The notes under the pieces are model-generated. The model was not told where the DNA came from. It made no database searches and worked only from the letters and a program-made list of their open reading frames with translations. The translations under genes were made by a program, and so were the position numbers. From Caulobacterales bacterium (lineage in GTDB: Bacteria > Pseudomonadota > Alphaproteobacteria > Caulobacterales > Parvularculaceae): a stretch of 64,000 nucleotides of DNA. Shown here in pieces: positions 8,469 through 17,101 of this stretch. The DNA lies in the NCBI GenBank assembly GCA_020638525.1, contig JACKIL010000002.1:62001-126000 (forward strand), written 5' to 3'. Every line of letters starts with the position of its first letter. Positions within the stretch are counted from its first letter, which is position 1.

Positions 8469-9644
8469 ATGTTCACAAAGTTCTTCCACGAGCTCAAAGC
8501 GGCGGGCGTGCCCGTCACCCTGCGCGAATATCTCACCCTCATGGAGGCGATGGACGCCGACCTTGCGAGCCGCAAGGTGGAGGATTTCTATTATCTCTCG
8601 CGCGCCTCGCTGGTGAAGGACGAGCGCAATCTCGACAAGTTCGACCGCGTCTTCGGTCATGTCTTTCAGGGGCTGGAATCCGTCGCCGAGGGCGTGACCG
8701 CCGAGATTCCGGAAGAATGGCTGAAGCTCCTCACCCAGAAATATCTGACCGAGGAAGAAAAGAAGCAGATCGAATCCCTCGGCGGCTGGGACAAGCTGAT
8801 GGAGACGCTGAAGCAGCGCCTCGAAGAACAGAAGAAGCGCCACGAAGGCGGCTCCAAATGGATCGGCACGGGCGGCACCTCGCCCTTCGGCTCCGGCGGC
8901 TACAACCCGGAAGGCGTTCGCATCGGCAATGAAGGCCAGCGCCAAGGGCGCGCCGTCAAAGTCTGGGAGAAGCGCGACTACAAGAACCTCGACGATCAGG
9001 TCGAACTCGGCACGCGCAACATCAAGGTGGCGCTGCGGCGCCTGCGCCGTTTCACGCGGCAGGGCGCGCCGGAAGAATTCGATCTCGACGGGACGATCGA
9101 TGCGACGGCGCGCGCGGGCTATCTCGACATCAAGATGCGCCCCGAGCGGCGCAACATGATCAAGGTGCTGATCTTTTTCGACGCCGGCGGATCAATGGAC
9201 CCTTATGTGCGCATCTGCGAAGAGCTCTTCTCCGCCGCGCGCACAGAGTTCAAGCACCTCGAATATTTCTACTTCCACAACTGCCTTTACGATTATGTGT
9301 GGAAGGACAATCGCCGGCGCTGGACGGAGAAGACCCCGACATGGGAGGTCCTCCACAAATACCCGCATGACTATAAGGTGATCTTTGTCGGCGACGCGTC
9401 GATGAGCCCTTACGAGATCACTGTGCCGGGCGGTTCAGTCGAATATTTCAACGAGGAAGCGGGCGCCGTCTGGATGCAGCGCCTTCTCGGAATTTATGAA
9501 AGCGTCGTCTGGCTGAACCCGACGCCGAAAAAACACTGGGAATATTCCGGATCGATCCAGATGATCCGCGAGCTGGTCGCGAACCGGATGTATCCGCTGA
9601 CGCTTTCCGGCATCGACGAGGCGATGGCGGAGCTGAGGCGCTAG
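8469..9644 (+). CDS. VWA domain-containing protein (CoxE-like)
   Basis: A 391-residue protein of the CoxE-like VWA family that acts with MoxR ATPases. The N-terminal 190 residues are helical and basic, with a Gly-rich linker at 133-155. The VWA domain starts near residue 228 with a MIDAS-like motif D238-A-G-G-S242; the canonical motif is DxSxS, so Gly replaces the first Ser. The late region has GDASMSPYE, the usual second metal-site loop. No clear Shine-Dalgarno precedes the ATG. It ends overlapping the Hpt gene by 4 bases, tail to tail. Its likely partner is the MoxR ATPase at 2632-3486. Confidence 0.88.
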   Translation: MFTKFFHELKAAGVPVTLREYLTLMEAMDADLASRKVEDFYYLSRASLVKDERNLDKFDRVFGHVFQGLESVAEGVTAEIPEEWLKLLTQKYLTEEEKKQIESLGGWDKLMETLKQRLEEQKKRHEGGSKWIGTGGTSPFGSGGYNPEGVRIGNEGQRQGRAVKVWEKRDYKNLDDQVELGTRNIKVALRRLRRFTRQGAPEEFDLDGTIDATARAGYLDIKMRPERRNMIKVLIFFDAGGSMDPYVRICEELFSAARTEFKHLEYFYFHNCLYDYVWKDNRRRWTEKTPTWEVLHKYPHDYKVIFVGDASMSPYEITVPGGSVEYFNEEAGAVWMQRLLGIYESVVWLNPTPKKHWEYSGSIQMIRELVANRMYPLTLSGIDEAMAELRR

Positions 9645-10000
9645 AACTCAGCCTTCAGCCGGTTCGCTTCTGCGATCGCCTCTTCGACATGCGCCTTGAG
9701 GCTGGCAAGGAGCGCGCGCCGGCGCCCTGTCTTCTCGGGCACGCCGCCGACAAGCTTTTCGGCTTCTTCGCAGAGATCGCCGAGCGTCCATGAACCGACG
9801 CCGCGCGCGGCGCCTTTCAGCGTGTGCGCTGCGTCTTTCCACGCGGCGTCTTCAAGGGTCAGGTCGAGCCGCTCAAGCCATTGCTCGGCTTGTTCGCTGA
9901 AGATCGTCAGCACTTCATCGAGAAGACCCTTATCGCCGAACACGTAGCGATTGAGGTGATCGAGGTCGATCGATGAAGGCGAAGAGGTTTTCGGGGCCAT
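9641..10000 (-). CDS. Hpt (histidine phosphotransfer) domain protein
   Basis: A 119-residue single-domain protein. The phosphoacceptor motif is HTLKGAARGVG with His59, and the pattern matches the four-helix Hpt fold. It should relay phosphate between a hybrid kinase and a response regulator; neither is adjacent. ATG at 10000 has GGGG about 7 bases upstream; another ATG at 10006 would add two residues. Its stop overlaps the VWA stop by four bases on the opposite strand. Confidence 0.88.
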   Translation of the reverse strand: MAPKTSSPSSIDLDHLNRYVFGDKGLLDEVLTIFSEQAEQWLERLDLTLEDAAWKDAAHTLKGAARGVGSWTLGDLCEEAEKLVGGVPEKTGRRRALLASLKAHVEEAIAEANRLKAEF

Positions 10001-10080
10001 TTCCATACCCCATCCATACCCGCCGAACGCTATAAAAAGATTAAAATTTTCACCATCATTCCTAACACGGATTAACCATG

Positions 10081-10110
10081 AAAAGAAAACGCCGCCCCGA
10101 AGGGCGGCGC
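10081..10110 (-). terminator. Rho-independent terminator of the acidic-protein gene
   Basis: On the minus strand, a GC-rich stem with arms CGCCGCCC and GGGCGGCG around a TTCG tetraloop (10090-10109) is followed by TTTTCTTTT. It lies about 30 bases after the stop of the 10140-10628 gene, the expected place for its terminator. Confidence 0.8.
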
Positions 10111-10139
10111 TGATCCTTGGCTTTTATCCGCTGCCGGAC

Positions 10140-10628
10140 TTATTCTTCGTGCGGCTCTTCGGTCGACTCTTCGAGGCCTTCTGCAGGCTCTTCGCTTTCG
10201 TCGACCATGTCGCCGTAAACGTCCTTGGCTTGCTCGACCGCGCTGTCGACCGCCTCGCCGGCGTCATCGACGGCTTCGCCGACCGCCTCGCCCGCATCGC
10301 TCGCCGCGCCTTCAAGCGCTTCGCCTGCGGCCTCGATCTGATCGCTCAGCGGTTCGCCCGCTTCTTCGTCGCTCGCGCCTTCCGGCGTTTCGTCGGCCGG
10401 CGTTTCTTCCGTCGGCGCAGCGGTTTCATCGCCCGCCTCTTCGCCGGTCATATCGCCAGCGGTTTCGTCAGCCGCTTCGTCGCTCGCCGCGCCTTCTTCG
10501 GTTGCAGCGCTGTCGCTTGATTCTTCAGTCGCCGCCGCCGGCGCCGCTTCATGGTTGCGGCTGGTCAGCCTCGTCAGGCCGATGATGACCGCGATTGCGA
10601 CCGCGATAATCAGCAGAATTCTCAACAT
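10140..10628 (-). CDS. Membrane-anchored acidic low-complexity protein
   Basis: A 162-residue protein with one N-terminal TM helix (about residues 3-19) and then an almost entirely Glu/Asp/Ala/Gly/Thr tail. Residues 100-135 have a repeating pattern such as AGEAVGEAVDDAGEAV, which could form an amphipathic helix. GGAAGGGG precedes the ATG. No family or function is recognised. The strong codon bias and own terminator support a real gene. The tail probably faces the periplasm or cytoplasm as a disordered acidic segment; the side cannot be told. Confidence 0.75.
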   Translation of the reverse strand: MLRILLIIAVAIAVIIGLTRLTSRNHEAAPAAATEESSDSAATEEGAASDEAADETAGDMTGEEAGDETAAPTEETPADETPEGASDEEAGEPLSDQIEAAGEALEGAASDAGEAVGEAVDDAGEAVDSAVEQAKDVYGDMVDESEEPAEGLEESTEEPHEE

Positions 10629-10848
10629 ACCCGCCCCTTCCTTCGGTTGTCCGATGTCTTTCGACTATCGCTCGCCCAAGCGCCGCTCCGCCCCGGGAAT
10701 GGGCATGAAGGCTGGGCCGGGCGCTAATTAACCATTTTCCGGGCTGGCGTAAACGGCAGGCCCGCCCCGCCGGGCGGCGCAAGGCCCCTTGCGATAGGCC
10801 GCAAAGCCCGCCTAAACCCCTAGAAACGCCGCGAGGAGAGCCCTCACA

Positions 10849-12339
10849 ATGACCGATGCAGCGGTTTTTCTCGGAAAAGCCGAAAATCCAGAATTCCTCA
10901 ACCTTAAATACGCCAACCGCCACGGCCTCATCGCCGGGGCGACCGGCACGGGCAAGACGGTCACGCTCCAGATCATCACCGAGGGGCTGTCTAAAGCCGG
11001 GGTTCCGGTCTTCGTCGCCGATGTGAAGGGCGACCTTGCAGGGCTCTCGCGCGCGGGCGTGATGAAGGATTTCCTCCTCAAGCGCGCCGAAACGATCGGG
11101 CTTGAGGGCTACAAGCCGGAAGCCTTCCCGGTGCGCTTCTGGGACCTTAACGGCGCGCTCGGCCACCCGATCCGCGCGACGGCCTCCGAGATGGGCCCGC
11201 TCCTTCTCTCGCGCCTGCTCGATCTCAACGAAACGCAGGAGGGCGTCCTCACCCTCGCCTTTCGCTATGCGGACGATCAGGGTCTTTTACTTCTCGACCT
11301 CAAGGATCTGCGCGCGCTTCTCGTCGAAGTCGCCGAACGCGCGAGCGAGCTCTCGCTCGAATATGGCCATGTCTCGAAGGCGAGCGTCGGCGCTATTCAG
11401 CGCCGCCTGCTGACGCTCGAAGAACAGGGCGCGGAAGAATTCTTCGGCGAACCTGCGCTTAACATTCATGACTTTCTTGGCACGGATGATGACGGTCTCG
11501 GCATCGTCAACATTCTCGCCGCCGAAAAACTGATGTCGACGCCGAAGCTCTACGCGACGTTCCTCCTCTGGCTTCTTTCGGAACTCTTCGAAGAGCTTCC
11601 CGAAATCGGCGACCCCGAAAAGCCGAAACTCGTCTTCTTCTTCGACGAAGCCCATCTCCTCTTCGACGATGCGCCGAAGGCGCTGCTTGATAAGATCGAG
11701 CAGGTCGTGCGCCTCATCCGCTCGAAGGGCGTCGGCGTTTTCTTCGTTTCGCAAAACCCGCTCGATATTCCGGACAGCGTTTCAAGCCAGCTCGGGAACC
11801 GCGTGCTCCACGCACTGCGCGCCTATACCCCGCGCGAGCAGAAAGTCGTGAGAGCAGCGGCGGAAACTTTCCGGCCGAACCCCGCCTTCGACACGGTGGC
11901 GGCGATAACGGAGCTTGGCATTGGCGAGGCGCTCGTCTCCACCCTGCAGGCGAAAGGCGCGCCGTCCATCGTTCAGCGCACGCTCATCCGCCCGCCTTCC
12001 TCGCGCATGGGCGCGATCACGCCCGAAGAGCGCAAGGAAACGATGGCGTTCTCTGAGATGGGCGACAAATATGACACGACCATCGACCGCGAGTCCGCCT
12101 ATGAAGTGCTGAAAGGCCGGGCCGAGCGCGCAGCGAAGGCGGAAGCCGCCGAAAAGCAGGCCGAAGCGGAACGCAAAACGGCGAAGAAGACAGCGACACG
12201 AAAGACAGCGACACGAAAGCGCAGCTCCAATCGGCAATCGGTCGGCGAAGCGGCGATAAAGTCCGCCGTGCGCACGCTTTCTTCCGGCCTCGCCCGCGAA
12301 TTCCTGCGCGGCATTCTCGGCGGGATGAAGCGGCGCTAG
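10849..12339 (+). CDS. HerA-like helicase/ATPase, DUF853 (YjgR) family
   Basis: A 496-residue P-loop ATPase of the HerA-FtsK superfamily. Walker A GATGTGKT lies at residues 30-37 and Walker B in LVFFFDEAHLLF; the segment GVGVFFVSQNPLDIPDSV is typical of the YjgR branch. The C-terminus has a Lys/Arg/Thr-rich repeat (KKTATRKTATRKR), possibly a nucleic-acid-binding tail. Family members are related to DNA-pumping ATPases but the cellular role is not settled. GAGGAGAG precedes the ATG. The CPBP protease gene follows after 17 bases. Confidence 0.9.
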   Translation: MTDAAVFLGKAENPEFLNLKYANRHGLIAGATGTGKTVTLQIITEGLSKAGVPVFVADVKGDLAGLSRAGVMKDFLLKRAETIGLEGYKPEAFPVRFWDLNGALGHPIRATASEMGPLLLSRLLDLNETQEGVLTLAFRYADDQGLLLLDLKDLRALLVEVAERASELSLEYGHVSKASVGAIQRRLLTLEEQGAEEFFGEPALNIHDFLGTDDDGLGIVNILAAEKLMSTPKLYATFLLWLLSELFEELPEIGDPEKPKLVFFFDEAHLLFDDAPKALLDKIEQVVRLIRSKGVGVFFVSQNPLDIPDSVSSQLGNRVLHALRAYTPREQKVVRAAAETFRPNPAFDTVAAITELGIGEALVSTLQAKGAPSIVQRTLIRPPSSRMGAITPEERKETMAFSEMGDKYDTTIDRESAYEVLKGRAERAAKAEAAEKQAEAERKTAKKTATRKTATRKRSSNRQSVGEAAIKSAVRTLSSGLAREFLRGILGGMKRR

Positions 12340-12356
12340 CGCAAGAACCTCCAGCC

Positions 12357-12950
12357 ATGTCCAGCAAAAACACGCAACGCGACGATGCGCGCGCCTTCCT
12401 CCTGGTGATGGCGGGCGCGCTCATCATGGTCGCGATCGCGTGGATTGTCGGCATGGTCCTCAAGGCGCCGATGCTCGCCCGCTTCTCGCTATCGCTGGCG
12501 GATAGCGCGATCGGCCTCATCGCGACGGCGCCGCTGATCGTGCTTCTGTTCTGGTTCATGCGCACCAATTTGCCGATGCTCGTGAAGTTCCGCGAATCGC
12601 AGATCGACTTCTTCGCGAAGATCGGATTCCGTTTCACGCCCTTGCGCATTGCGCTTCTTGCGATCAGCGCAGGCGTTTCGGAAGAGCTGCTTTTTCGCGG
12701 CGTCCTGCAAAGCTGGATTGCGAGCGCCCTTCCCGTAAGCCTTGCGATCATCCTGCCGAACATCGCCTTCGGCGCGCTGCATGCGCGCACCTCGCTCTAT
12801 GCGTTCATCGCCGGAATGGTCGGCGTCTATATGGGGCTAGTCTTTGCGGCGACTGACAATGTCCTCGCGCCGATCATCACTCATGCAGCCTATGACTGGG
12901 CGGCGCTCATCATCACCCAGCGGGCGATTGCGGCGCGCATCGGGAGCTAA
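12357..12950 (+). CDS. CPBP family intramembrane glutamic endopeptidase
   Basis: A 197-residue multipass membrane protein of the CPBP/Abi family. Motif 1 SEELLFRG gives Glu109-Glu110 and Arg114, motif 2 FGALH gives His142, and motif 3 contains His176 (ITHAAYD); these are the expected catalytic residues. About five or six TM helices are visible. It is probably cotranscribed with the HerA-like gene. Members mature prenylated or secreted peptides or are of unknown role; no bacteriocin gene is nearby, so the substrate is open. The end overlaps the amidohydrolase gene by four bases, tail to tail. Confidence 0.88.
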   Translation: MSSKNTQRDDARAFLLVMAGALIMVAIAWIVGMVLKAPMLARFSLSLADSAIGLIATAPLIVLLFWFMRTNLPMLVKFRESQIDFFAKIGFRFTPLRIALLAISAGVSEELLFRGVLQSWIASALPVSLAIILPNIAFGALHARTSLYAFIAGMVGVYMGLVFAATDNVLAPIITHAAYDWAALIITQRAIAARIGS

Positions 12951-14224
12951 GGTTCCGTCCGCGTAACGTCGTTTCTGAAAACCCTCCCGTCTTTCATCAC
13001 GAAGACGACGGTCCGATAGGCCGCCACATCTTTGAGCGGACTGCTCTCCATCGCAACCATATCCGCCGCCATTCCTGGTTTTAGCGCCCCAATGCTTTCG
13101 CTCATGCCGAGCGCTTTCGCAGCAGCGCTAGTCGCCGCTTTGAGAACGATTTTGGGCGGCAGGCCGGCCTCGGCGAGCTGCACGAATTCATTCGGAAGCT
13201 CATCTACGTCTATCGCCCCAAGGTCGCTGCCAAAGAGCACAGGGACGCCGGCGTCATAGGCCGCTTTCGTGCTTTGCAAATGTTGTTCATAGAAATCGGC
13301 GCCCATGAACGGGGCCATCATCGGCGCCACAACGCGCGCCGCCTCTAGCGTTGGCGTATAGGCGGCGCCGCTTTTCTTCATCGCTGCCAAATTCTCTGCG
13401 GTTAGCACAGAGTGTTCGATCGTGTCTGCGCCAGCAGCGATAGCCATCGCTGCGCGATCGGATGTGAATGCATGCGCCGCAACGCGCAGGCCAAGCTCAT
13501 GCGCCGTCTCCACGACCGCTTCCAGCTCCTCGGGATGTTCGAGGCGTTTGACGCCCGGCTTCATGGCCGAAATGCTTGACAGGCGGAGTTTGATAACGTC
13601 TGCGCCCCGACGAAAAGCTCTTCGCACTGCTGCGCGGCAATCTTCGGCGCCGTCACATTGTCCTTCCGTCAATGCAAGTTTCTCTGCTTCTTCCGAAAAA
13701 CGCAGGCCGCCGGGATCATAATCTCCTCCGGAAACGCCGATCTGAGCGCCGCCCGCGACGATCATGCGCGGCCCATCGACATCACCGCGTGCAATAGCGT
13801 CGCGCAGGTCACTGCTGACATTGCTCGGATCGCCGAGATTGCGGATCGTCGTAAAGCCCATGCGCAGGAGACGTCGCGCGCGCCCCGCGGCCGAAAGCGC
13901 TGATTGCGATTTCGGCGCAGCGTAGGCCATCAGCAACGTCATGCGCGGGTCGCCCTCCCCGTTCTCGATCGTGACATGAGAGTGCATGTCAATAAAACCT
14001 GGCGCGATGACGCAACAGGACAGATCGATGGCGTCTGCGGCATTGGAATATCCGTTCTCTATACGGATGATAACGCCATTAGCGACGACGATTGTCTGTT
14101 TCTCACGCGCAGGCGAATCCGCCTCTGAGATCAGGACACCCGCATGAATAACCGTTTCGTCGGCGTGTGTTGTCGGGGCGGCGGCGACCGCCGCTCCGAC
14201 CAGCATGTAAAGCGCAAGTATCAA
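12947..14224 (-). CDS. Secreted metal-dependent amidohydrolase (imidazolonepropionase/Xaa-Pro dipeptidase-like)
   Basis: A 425-residue amidohydrolase with a signal peptide of about 22 residues (hydrophobic core then AAAPTTHA). Metal ligands are visible: His81 and His83 in FIDMHSH, a probable carbamylated Lys in VIKLRLS, His residues in VAAHAF and TIEHS, and the final Asp in FGSDLGA. The family cleaves amide bonds in dipeptides or lactams. The TTG start overlaps the stop of the TonB receptor (TTGA) and has GGAG upstream; an ATG six codons later (14206) is the alternative. Genetic coupling to the receptor suggests that both act on the same imported compound. Confidence 0.85.
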   Translation of the reverse strand: MILALYMLVGAAVAAAPTTHADETVIHAGVLISEADSPAREKQTIVVANGVIIRIENGYSNAADAIDLSCCVIAPGFIDMHSHVTIENGEGDPRMTLLMAYAAPKSQSALSAAGRARRLLRMGFTTIRNLGDPSNVSSDLRDAIARGDVDGPRMIVAGGAQIGVSGGDYDPGGLRFSEEAEKLALTEGQCDGAEDCRAAVRRAFRRGADVIKLRLSSISAMKPGVKRLEHPEELEAVVETAHELGLRVAAHAFTSDRAAMAIAAGADTIEHSVLTAENLAAMKKSGAAYTPTLEAARVVAPMMAPFMGADFYEQHLQSTKAAYDAGVPVLFGSDLGAIDVDELPNEFVQLAEAGLPPKIVLKAATSAAAKALGMSESIGALKPGMAADMVAMESSPLKDVAAYRTVVFVMKDGRVFRNDVTRTEP

Positions 14225-16386
14225 AACTCGAACTCCACTTCTACGCCATAGGTGCGCGGCGCGCCGAGCACCTGGGCTTTCGATCCCAGAAAGAGCGCTG
14301 GCGGCAAGTCGCCGACGAAATCAACGCGGTAATCTTTGTCGGTAAGATTGCGTCCCCAAAGCGCGACGCTGAATCCGCTCGTCAGACGCAACCCAAGCCG
14401 CGCATTCACCAGAAGATATCCATCCTGGAATCCGTCCGGATCATTCGCGAAGTCGAGAAAATGATCGCCTGTATAGCTCGCTTCTGCATAGCCGTAGAGT
14501 TCGCCCAGACCTTCGACTGGCCGGCTGTAATCTGCAGTGAAATTATAGCTCCAGTCTGGCGCGTTCGGCAGGCTATTGCCTGAAAGGTCTGCTCCCGTCG
14601 GAGAAAAGAAGCGATCGAATTTAGCATCGAGATAGCCGACGGCGCCGACAAGACGCAGACCTTCTCCGGCCTTTACCGATACATTCGCTTCAAAGCCCTT
14701 GCTTGTCGCTTTGCCGGCGTTGATGAAGATCGGCACAAGGCCTTCAAACGCGCGGATCTGAAGGTCATCGTAGTCGATCAGAAATGCGCTCGCCGATAGC
14801 TCGATAAGGCCCTCGGCCAGCGTAGACTTCAGGCCGACTTCGTAACTGTCGCCTTGCTCGGCCCCGAACGACACTTGCGTTGCGCGAATATCGTTGAAAC
14901 CGCCGCTTTTATTGCCGCGTCCCCAATTCGCATAAACGAGAAAATTGCTGCTCGGCGTGATTGAAATTCCCGAGAAAGGAGAGAGCTGCGCATCGTTTAG
15001 CTCTCGCTCAGGGCTCACATAGGAAAAGAGATCGATGACCGGCAGGCCCGTAAGTTCCAAAGTTGATCTGATAGAGCCGACATTCGTCTTGCGTTCCCTT
15101 GAATAACGCAAGCCAGAATTGATGGTGAGCCAATCCGTTAGATGAACGTCGAGTGTTCCGAATCCCGCGATGCTGCGGACATGATTGTCGAGCGTAATGC
15201 TGTCACGCGCGACCCCTTCGCCCGGTCCGACTCCGAGAAGCGACGGCCCGAGAATTGATACGCCGTTGACGATGTCATCGCGCTCATAGAACTCGGCGCC
15301 GAACATCCAGTCGATCGCGCCGCCAAGAGCAGCGTCATTCGAGAAGCGCACTTCCTGACTGAATTGTTCGGCGTCAGGATTCGCCAATTCGTGAACCAGG
15401 AAATCCGGCGATGCGTCTGAATCCACTTTCAACCGAGATTTCAATTTTCGATAGCCGGTGACGGATGAAACCAGAACATCGCCTAGGTTCCAATCCGCCA
15501 GCAATGTCAGGCCGTAACCTTCCGTCCTGCTTGGGTCAGTGAAATCAGCATCGACGCGCCGTTGGAAGCCGTCTGTACCGGCGGCGACGGCGAACGGTCC
15601 TGTAAAATACTCCGGCGTAATGTTCGTGAAAGTGTTCTCGTCATACTGACCGATCAGCGTGGCGGTGAAATTATCTGTCGGCTCGAAAGCCAAAGAGCCG
15701 CGCACTCCATAACGGTCAATTGAACCAGCGGTTCCGCCTCCCACAAGACTTGTGTAGCCATCACGTTCGTCATGCGCGAACGCGATGCGCGCTTTCACAC
15801 GATCGCCTGCGATCGGGCCCGAGAGCGCCGCACGCACATCGACATAATCACGATTGCCATAGGACGCGCGCGCATAGGCTTCGAGTTCATCGCTCGGACG
15901 CTTCGAGACAAACGATATAGCGCCTGCAAGCGTGTTGCGGCCCCATATAGCGCCTTGAGGTCCGCGAATGACTTCGACCCGATCGACATCGAACAGCAGG
16001 AGGTCGAGGCTGCCGCTAGGCGCGAAGACACCGTCAGTGAAGATGCTGACTGGCTGTTCCGCGACCGCGCCGACGCGAGACGGGCTAGATATCCCACGGA
16101 TCGCAACATTCGCCGCGCCCGCAACGCCGTCCGGAATCACCAGGTTCGGGATCGAGGTCGAAAGATCGGAAAATTCCTGGACCTGCTTGTTGCGTAAATC
16201 GGCGTCGTCATAGACGTCGATTTGCATCGGGATGTCGTTAACCCTCTCGGCGCGTTTCGTCGCTGTGACGATGATCTCGTCCCGCCCGCTACCCTCCGCC
16301 AGGCCGTCGCCAGTCTCCTGGGCCAGCGCCGCAACCGGCGTCAGTATCGAAAAACCTGCAATGAGCGCCTTGAAAGCTATTTTCAT
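14221..16386 (-). CDS. TonB-dependent outer-membrane receptor
   Basis: A 721-residue receptor with a clear signal peptide ending at ALAQ. The TonB box-like EIIVTATKR follows, then a plug domain (VAIRGISS, VEVIRGPQGAIWGRNTLAGAI) and a beta-barrel ending in a C-terminal Phe (EVEFEF), as required for Bam insertion. CGGGAGGG precedes the ATG. It is the first gene of a two-gene operon with the secreted amidohydrolase and is divergent from a TetR regulator 65 bases away. Substrate unknown; the architecture is that of the IroN/FyuA-like group common in sphingomonads and Caulobacter-type bacteria that import organic compounds. Confidence 0.95.
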   Translation of the reverse strand: MKIAFKALIAGFSILTPVAALAQETGDGLAEGSGRDEIIVTATKRAERVNDIPMQIDVYDDADLRNKQVQEFSDLSTSIPNLVIPDGVAGAANVAIRGISSPSRVGAVAEQPVSIFTDGVFAPSGSLDLLLFDVDRVEVIRGPQGAIWGRNTLAGAISFVSKRPSDELEAYARASYGNRDYVDVRAALSGPIAGDRVKARIAFAHDERDGYTSLVGGGTAGSIDRYGVRGSLAFEPTDNFTATLIGQYDENTFTNITPEYFTGPFAVAAGTDGFQRRVDADFTDPSRTEGYGLTLLADWNLGDVLVSSVTGYRKLKSRLKVDSDASPDFLVHELANPDAEQFSQEVRFSNDAALGGAIDWMFGAEFYERDDIVNGVSILGPSLLGVGPGEGVARDSITLDNHVRSIAGFGTLDVHLTDWLTINSGLRYSRERKTNVGSIRSTLELTGLPVIDLFSYVSPERELNDAQLSPFSGISITPSSNFLVYANWGRGNKSGGFNDIRATQVSFGAEQGDSYEVGLKSTLAEGLIELSASAFLIDYDDLQIRAFEGLVPIFINAGKATSKGFEANVSVKAGEGLRLVGAVGYLDAKFDRFFSPTGADLSGNSLPNAPDWSYNFTADYSRPVEGLGELYGYAEASYTGDHFLDFANDPDGFQDGYLLVNARLGLRLTSGFSVALWGRNLTDKDYRVDFVGDLPPALFLGSKAQVLGAPRTYGVEVEFEF

Positions 16387-16403
16387 AATCCCTCCCGTTT
16401 ATT

Positions 16404-16427
16404 AAAAAAGAGGAAGCGCTCTTTTTT
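16404..16427. promoter_or_regulatory. Inverted repeat, candidate TetR operator
   Basis: Perfect 9-base arms AAAAAAGAG (16404-16412) and CTCTTTTTT (16419-16427) are separated by six bases, in the only 65 bases between the TonB receptor and the TetR gene. Position and symmetry fit a shared operator for a dimeric TetR repressor controlling both directions. The A/T tracts could alternatively contribute to a promoter or to a bidirectional terminator-like structure. Confidence 0.55.
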
Positions 16428-16451
16428 TATAAATGTCAAGGCGGGAGCGAC

Positions 16452-17096
16452 TTGCCGACAGCCACGAAGCCGCCCAGACCGGCTCAAGAGAAAGCGACCA
16501 GACGAAAGATGCCCAAAAGAAGCCCGGAACACATGGCGAAGCGTCGGCAGGCGATCCTCAACGCCGCCAACAAGGCGTTCCAGAAGAATGGATTTCATAA
16601 GACATCGATCGACGACATCTGCGCAGCCGCCAGTGTCAGCGTCGGCGCGCTCTACACGCACTTCAAGAACAAGCGTGAAATCATCCTCGCCTTAGGCGAC
16701 CAGATCGGCGCTGATTATTTCGGCGCGCCGATCGATACGCTCGATGCTTTCAAGAAAGCTCTCATCAAGAAGGTCAGAACCGCAGCGATCGCGCGCGAAG
16801 ATGCCGAACTGGAATTCCAGATATTTGCTGAAGCGGTAACGGATCCGGATATGCGCGAACGCGTGGTCGCGACAACCTGGGAAAGAGAAAAGTATTTCGA
16901 GCGGCTGCTGACTGGCCTGAAAAAGAAGGGTGAACTCGCACCGGATTACGATCCGCATGCAGGAGCAAAACGCATCAACGCCCTCCTGCTGGGCATTATG
17001 TCGCGAAACTCATTTCTGGAAGAGAAAGGCGAGATCCTTCTGGAGGACGGGCTTGAGCCGGAATTCGCAATCATGCGGCCCGGAAAGAAAGCCTGA
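16452..17096 (+). CDS. TetR/AcrR family transcriptional regulator
   Basis: A 214-residue TetR-type regulator. The HTH is visible in TSIDDICAAASVSVGALYTHFKNKREIILAL, preceded by the usual first helix (AILNAANKAFQKNGF). The ligand domain is all helical and unlike any known specific subgroup. The TTG start at 16452 has GGGAG just upstream; ATG at 16509, giving 195 residues and a more typical N-terminus, is an equal candidate. It is divergent from the TonB receptor operon and probably represses it until the imported ligand is present. Confidence 0.88.
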   Translation: MPTATKPPRPAQEKATRRKMPKRSPEHMAKRRQAILNAANKAFQKNGFHKTSIDDICAAASVSVGALYTHFKNKREIILALGDQIGADYFGAPIDTLDAFKKALIKKVRTAAIAREDAELEFQIFAEAVTDPDMRERVVATTWEREKYFERLLTGLKKKGELAPDYDPHAGAKRINALLLGIMSRNSFLEEKGEILLEDGLEPEFAIMRPGKKA

Positions 17097-17101
17097 ACGT
17101 T

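Noticed and set aside
8286..8945. ORFs running through the family 1 repeats (translations with LPFQGRE)
   Set aside because: They are read-through of the repeat CCCTCCCTTTTCAAGGGAGG and of shadow frames, not genes.
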